A stretch of DNA of 19,480 nucleotides from an uncultured Chloroflexota bacterium. Its GTDB lineage: Bacteria; Chloroflexota; Chloroflexia; Chloroflexales; Roseiflexaceae. Position numbers and translations under genes: made by a program. This document shows, piece after piece, positions 16,007 through 19,480 of this stretch. The first letter of the stretch is position 1. Every line of letters begins with the position of its first letter. The stretch lies in NCBI GenBank assembly GCA_937876225.1, contig CALFIC010000001.1, positions 1 to 19,480 on the forward strand, in the 5' to 3' direction. The notes below the pieces were generated by a model that was not told the origin of the DNA, did not search any database, and saw only the letters and a program-made list of their open reading frames with translations.

Positions 16007-17107
16007 TTATTGGGCGCAGATATCGCCGAGTGCTTCGAGTGCATCGTCGATATAGGCGTCACTGTTGGCTTTGCCCATATGTCCGACGCGGATGATTTTG
16101 CCACTCAGGCTACTCATACCGCCGGTTGCGAGGAAGCCGTAGCGCTCGCGTAATGCGGTGATGATTTGGGTGGCGTCTTTGCCCGCCGGCACAAGGACGG
16201 GTGTTACTTGGGGTGTGGCCTCGGCATCAGGCACCAGATAGCCCACACCCATGCTGGTTAAGCCGGTACGGAAGCGTTTGGCGGCACGCACGTGGCGCTC
16301 CACATATTCGGCTTTGCCGATGGCAGTGATTTGGCGCAGGCGCAAGGCGACGGCGGCCATCAAGCCAGTGGGCATAGTGGCAGGCTGAGGGTGAGCGCCA
16401 GGCGAATCAATAGCCGCTTTGCGCCAGGTGCGGACATCGAGGATCCAGCCGCGATGTCCAACCGGGTTGGCATCCATGTACTGCCAGCCTTTGGGGCTGA
16501 CCGCCACAAAGGCGAGGCCTGCTGGGGCAGCCATGGCTTTTTGGGAGGCGCTAATACACATATCGATGCCCCACGCGTCAAGCTCGAGGGGCGTACCGGC
16601 AAAGCCGGTGATGGCATCGACGATGATGGGGATACCGAATTCTTTGGCGAGGGCGGCTAATTCAGGCAGGGGGTTGAGGGCACCGGTAGATGTTTCGGCA
16701 TACACTACACCGAGCACATCAAATGGCCCATGATTGGTCAAGGCCTCGCGTACCGTAGCGACCTGAATAGCCCGACCCCATTCGCCGTTGATGTCAAAGA
16801 CGTCGACGCCGTAGGCTTTGGCGATAGTAGCCATACGATCTCCGAAATACCCGTTACGCACCACAGCCATGCGTTTGCCGGTCGCGACGAAGCTAGCAAT
16901 GGCAGCGTCGAGTCCCGTGCTCCCCGAGCCGACGATGGGGTATACATCGCCGTCGGTGCCAAATAAATACTTGAGGCCATTGACGATTTCGTGGTATTGA
17001 GCGGCCCATTCTGCACCGTAATGGGGGACGGTGGGGCTGGCGAGTGTGTGTAATACTTCGTCGTCGATGTCAACAGGTCCAGGAATGAGTAAACGGTACG
17101 GTGCCAT
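16007..17107 (-). CDS. Class V aminotransferase, alanine/serine-glyoxylate aminotransferase-like
   Basis: The 366-residue PLP enzyme begins RLLIPGPVDIDDEVL, typical of alanine-glyoxylate and serine-pyruvate aminotransferases. Family landmarks are YPIVGSGSTGLDAAI (56-70), the PLP-contacting aspartate in IIVDAITGFAG (D164), the Schiff-base lysine in SASQKAMAAPAG (K190), and the substrate-binding arginine region near the C-terminus (SGKIIRVGHMG). It likely moves an amino group between alanine or serine and glyoxylate or pyruvate in the cytoplasm. The ATG at 17107 has AAGGAG about 10 bases upstream; an ATG at 17188 would start before the promoter's expected transcript start and add 27 unrelated residues. 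It stands alone between two terminators with its own strong promoter. Confidence 0.9.
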   Translation of the reverse strand: MAPYRLLIPGPVDIDDEVLHTLASPTVPHYGAEWAAQYHEIVNGLKYLFGTDGDVYPIVGSGSTGLDAAIASFVATGKRMAVVRNGYFGDRMATIAKAYGVDVFDINGEWGRAIQVATVREALTNHGPFDVLGVVYAETSTGALNPLPELAALAKEFGIPIIVDAITGFAGTPLELDAWGIDMCISASQKAMAAPAGLAFVAVSPKGWQYMDANPVGHRGWILDVRTWRKAAIDSPGAHPQPATMPTGLMAAVALRLRQITAIGKAEYVERHVRAAKRFRTGLTSMGVGYLVPDAEATPQVTPVLVPAGKDATQIITALRERYGFLATGGMSSLSGKIIRVGHMGKANSDAYIDDALEALGDICAQ

Positions 17108-17158
17108 GATGTGGGTACTCCTTGTGATACCAGTGTGTGACGCAGAATCCATACCGGT

Positions 17159-17187
17159 AGTATAGCATTTTGGAGGTAATCTGCCCA
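17159..17187 (-). promoter_or_regulatory. Extended -10 promoter of the aminotransferase gene
   Basis: On the minus strand TGGGCA (17182-17187) and TATACT (17159-17164) are 17 bases apart. The -10 is preceded by TGC, making a TGnTATACT extended -10. The -35 matches consensus at four of six positions. Transcription would start about 45 bases before the ATG at 17107. The -35 touches the foot of the upstream gene's terminator. Confidence 0.65.
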
Positions 17188-17230
17188 AAAACTACCCCCA
17201 CCTACAATTCACGTGGCAGGGGTAGTTTTT
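17187..17230 (-). terminator. Terminator of the glycoside hydrolase gene
   Basis: AAAAACTACCCC (17187-17198) pairs perfectly with GGGGTAGTTTTT (17219-17230) around a 20-base loop, starting 14 bases after the stop codon. The transcribed side ends in GTAGTTTTTGG, giving a GC core with a T run. The A tract on the other arm would also allow termination in the opposite direction. Confidence 0.75.
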
Positions 17231-17244
17231 TTGTAAAAACAAAC

Positions 17245-18474
17245 TTATTTGAGGCGATCAGCACCGGCAAATTCCACAAACAAGCGCTTCATATGCGCAG
17301 ATGGATCGGCATAAAACTCTGTCGCACTACAATTGAGCGTGACGGGCCGAGTTGCTGGTGTCACGACGGGGTTGCTGGCGGCAAATTGTTTGATGACAAG
17401 GGCGTGTGGTTTGAGGGTGCCATCGGGGCGTACCATCCCAAAAAAGCGTTCGTGGCGTGCTTCGTCGCAGGGTGGTTCGTTCCACAAATCCGAACTATAG
17501 TCGGCAAAACACCACAACATGGCGCCGGTGGCACCTACTTCGACTAATTTGGGTAGGACGGCGGCATAATAGTCGGCCAAATCTTCTTCGGATGCCATGA
17601 ATTGGGTGCGCGGTTTGCCGTAGGCCTGCCAATTCCAGACCTGCGATGGTGCGCCCGGAGGGGCGGTACAGCCGCCAAATTCTTCCATTAGGGTTGGTTT
17701 GCCACACAAGGCGCTGACGACGGCACAGGTAAATGGCACATAATCGGGGTCGAGGGGATTGCGCATCCACGACACGTACATGGGGTATGAATGCATGACG
17801 GCCAGGTCTGTTTCGGCATAGACATCGGGGACGCGCAGGTGGTTATCACGGAACAAACTGTCTGCATGCAGTCCACACGCTACGGGGTGAATCGTGTCTA
17901 TTGACTTGATGAGTTGGGTCATTTCGCGTACCCAGGCTTGGCCGTGGGCGGCATCACGGGGCCAGGCAAACAAATCGGGCTCATTGCCGAGATTCCAGAT
18001 GCCGATGCCCGGGTGGTTGTGCAACGCACCGACTACGGTACGAATCAACAAGCGGGCAGCGGCATGGGCGATGGGGTCGTGGTAGGGGCTACGGTAGGCG
18101 CGGTTGACGATTTTGCCGTGACTGACTACGTGCAGATTGTGGAAGTTGGTGGGGTCACTTGGTTCGCCCAGCAACCAGCCTGGTGCCCAATTGGGACCAC
18201 TCATATGCCCGGTAAAAAAGGTCACGTCGAGGGTCAATCCATTACGGGCTGCGATGTCGGCCACGGTGTGCAGGTGTTGTAGTCGCAGGGGATCGACGCT
18301 GTCAGGAGTGGGTTGGAAGTCTTCCCACAGCAAGAAAATCCGGACCACCTTCATGCCGAGCTCTGCAATCAAGGCAAAATCGGCATGCACTTCACCCGCC
18401 TCGAAGTTTTTCCACCACCCCATCGCTTTGCGGCGTGGCCAATAATTGACTCTCAAAATAAAAGGCGTGCGCAT
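17245..18474 (-). CDS. Glycoside hydrolase, GH5/clan A-like (mannanase- or cellulase-like TIM barrel)
   Basis: The protein is 409 residues. The TIM-barrel glycosidase layout is visible: LGMKVVRIFLLWEDFQP (39-55), the acid/base pair N164-E165 in GIWNLGNEPDLF, H228 in LAVMHSYPMY, the probable nucleophile E264/E265 in TLMEEFGG, and the late-strand aromatic W321 in GAMLWCFADY. The asparagine-glutamate pair and second glutamate about 100 residues later are typical of retaining clan A enzymes. It has no signal peptide, so it would act on imported oligosaccharides inside the cell. The ATG at 18474 has AAGGAAC about 8 bases upstream; one at 18534 would lie inside the preceding hairpin. A TGCTATACC extended -10 (TATACC at 18495-18500) may drive it. 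Substrate (mannan, glucan or other beta-glycan) is not determinable by eye. Confidence 0.8.
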   Translation of the reverse strand: MRTPFILRVNYWPRRKAMGWWKNFEAGEVHADFALIAELGMKVVRIFLLWEDFQPTPDSVDPLRLQHLHTVADIAARNGLTLDVTFFTGHMSGPNWAPGWLLGEPSDPTNFHNLHVVSHGKIVNRAYRSPYHDPIAHAAARLLIRTVVGALHNHPGIGIWNLGNEPDLFAWPRDAAHGQAWVREMTQLIKSIDTIHPVACGLHADSLFRDNHLRVPDVYAETDLAVMHSYPMYVSWMRNPLDPDYVPFTCAVVSALCGKPTLMEEFGGCTAPPGAPSQVWNWQAYGKPRTQFMASEEDLADYYAAVLPKLVEVGATGAMLWCFADYSSDLWNEPPCDEARHERFFGMVRPDGTLKPHALVIKQFAASNPVVTPATRPVTLNCSATEFYADPSAHMKRLFVEFAGADRLK

Positions 18475-18532
18475 CAGAATGTTCCTTGTCGTTTGGTATA
18501 GCAATAGTGTACTCAGCATTTTTGGATAATAC

Positions 18533-18566
18533 ATCAGGCACTACAGAACTAACTGTAGTGCCTGAT
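18533..18566 (-). terminator. Hairpin after the RCC1-repeat gene
   Basis: ATCAGGCACTACAG (18533-18546) and CTGTAGTGCCTGAT (18553-18566) form a perfect 14-bp stem with a 6-base loop, 23 bases after the stop codon. No T run follows, so termination efficiency is uncertain, but the position fits the end of a transcription unit. Confidence 0.55.
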
Positions 18567-18589
18567 TGCAGAATCGGGATATTGCGGCG

Positions 18590-19480
18590 TTAGCGCGTGC
18601 GGGTAGGTGTTTTGGAGCGCGTCAAGGTAATGGAAGGGGTCAATGTCTTGGTATTGGAAGGGGTCAATGTATCGCTGGGGACGAGTGTTTCGGATGCGGT
18701 TAAGGTGGGATTGGATGTCGATGTGGGTGTACGAGATACTAATGCATTGAACAGGGTTGATCCAAAGACATTGATGCTCCCGTCACGGCGCCCCATCACA
18801 GTATTGATATTGGCAGCCCCGATAGCTACCACATTGGCGATTGTCGCAGGGAAGTTTCGGACGTTGTAGTCGTTTGATCCCCAGCCGACGACGGTGCCGT
18901 CATGTCTGAGGGCAACGGAATAACGCCGACCAGCAGCAATCTGCCACACATCCGTGAGGTTGCTCGGGACTTTGACTTGGCCTTTATCGTTGTATCCCCA
19001 TGCGACGACGGTGCCGTTATCGAGTAGTGCCAGTGAGTGGTTTTCCCCGGCCGAAATTGCGATGACGTTGCGTAACCCAGGGGGGACTGCCGTTTGTCCA
19101 AGGCTGTTGTCGCCCCACGATTGTACAGTACCGTCTTCTTTGAGGACGACGACATGGCGGTCGCCACCAGCGATTGCAATCACACGTGGCAATCCATTGG
19201 GGATGCGCAGTTGCCCAAAATTATTGCGGCCCCACATTACGATGCTGCCGTCAGTCTTCAGGGCGATGGCGAAGTTGCCTCCACCGGCCACGGCGACAAC
19301 GTTGCTTTGGGCTGCGATAGGTACATTGGCTTCGCCGTAGTTGTTTTCGCCCCAGGCATAGACCCGGCCATCGACTCCCAATGCGAGGGCGGTGGTGACA
19401 CATGCGCCGATATCTTTGAAGCGCATGTTTTTGAGTGCGGGTGGAATGGTTGTCTCGCCATGGCGATTATCGCCCCAGGT
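18590..19480 (-). CDS. RCC1-repeat beta-propeller protein with Thr/Ser/Pro-rich C-terminal tail, 5' end outside window
   Basis: The frame is open to the right edge of the window, so the true start is outside; 296 codons are visible. About six RCC1-type blades of 40-odd residues are seen, each with a core such as ALGVDGRVYAWGENNYGE, VLKEDGTVQSWGDNSLGQ or ALLDNGTVVAWGYNDKGQ, followed by a P...VxxIAAG stretch. The final blade is degenerate (RRDGSINVFG). The last 45 or so residues are a low-complexity Thr/Ser/Pro tail ending in Arg (KTPTRTR), with no visible anchor or sorting signal. Bacterial proteins of this form are generally exported and of unknown function, often thought to bind other proteins; the signal peptide would be beyond the window. 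An internal ATG at 19426 is not the start because blade sequence (TWGDNRHGE) continues upstream. Confidence 0.87.
   Translation of the reverse strand, partial: TWGDNRHGETTIPPALKNMRFKDIGACVTTALALGVDGRVYAWGENNYGEANVPIAAQSNVVAVAGGGNFAIALKTDGSIVMWGRNNFGQLRIPNGLPRVIAIAGGDRHVVVLKEDGTVQSWGDNSLGQTAVPPGLRNVIAISAGENHSLALLDNGTVVAWGYNDKGQVKVPSNLTDVWQIAAGRRYSVALRHDGTVVGWGSNDYNVRNFPATIANVVAIGAANINTVMGRRDGSINVFGSTLFNALVSRTPTSTSNPTLTASETLVPSDTLTPSNTKTLTPSITLTRSKTPTRTR
18631..18670 (-). repeat. Direct repeat in the coding sequence of the Thr/Ser/Pro tail
   Basis: The 16-base string TGGAAGGGGTCAATGT occurs at 18631-18646 and again at 18655-18670, a 24-base period. It encodes repeated TLTPS-type residues of the RCC1 protein's tail and probably reflects slippage expansion. 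Confidence 0.75.

Overview
The window is about 19.5 kb of bacterial DNA with roughly balanced base composition. Every convincing gene lies on the minus strand, so transcription runs from right to left. Several features suggest a Chloroflexota bacterium, perhaps Herpetosiphon-like: Thr/Pro/Ser-rich tails and linkers on exported proteins, a bacterial RCC1-repeat protein, a DUF5107-TPR protein, and paired OmpR-type two-component systems. That assignment is inference; no rRNA, tRNA or marker gene is present. I see no CRISPR array, insertion sequence, integrase or attachment site. No gap between genes exceeds about 250 bases.

Layout in the direction of transcription (high to low coordinates). (a) 18590-19480: the 3' part of an RCC1 beta-propeller protein ending in a Thr/Ser/Pro tail, followed by a hairpin. 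(b) 17245-18474: a GH5-like glycoside hydrolase without a signal peptide, followed by a good terminator. (c) 16007-17107: a class V aminotransferase of the alanine/serine-glyoxylate type, with a clear extended -10 promoter and a very long hairpin just after its stop. (d) 11848-15810: two adjacent, evidently related two-component systems in the order regulator-kinase-regulator-kinase. (e) 2711-11605: six closely spaced genes that look like one sugar/sugar-acid catabolic transcription unit. (f) 1-2506: an OafA-type O-acyltransferase with an unusual N-terminal extension and a C-terminal SGNH domain; its end is outside the window.

Block (e) is the functional centre. In order it encodes a DUF5107-TPR protein, a lipoprotein sugar dehydrogenase of the PQQ/GSDH family, a GntR/FCD regulator, an NAD(P)-dependent epimerase/dehydrogenase, an enolase-superfamily sugar-acid dehydratase with the galactonate-dehydratase active-site layout, and a seven-bladed propeller lactonase. 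Together these could oxidise an aldose or uronate to a lactone, open the lactone, and dehydrate the acid to a 2-keto-3-deoxy sugar acid, under control of an acid-sensing GntR repressor. No transporter, keto-acid kinase or aldolase is present, so the pathway is incomplete here and the substrate is unknown. The two-component block directly upstream has no other obvious neighbouring target.
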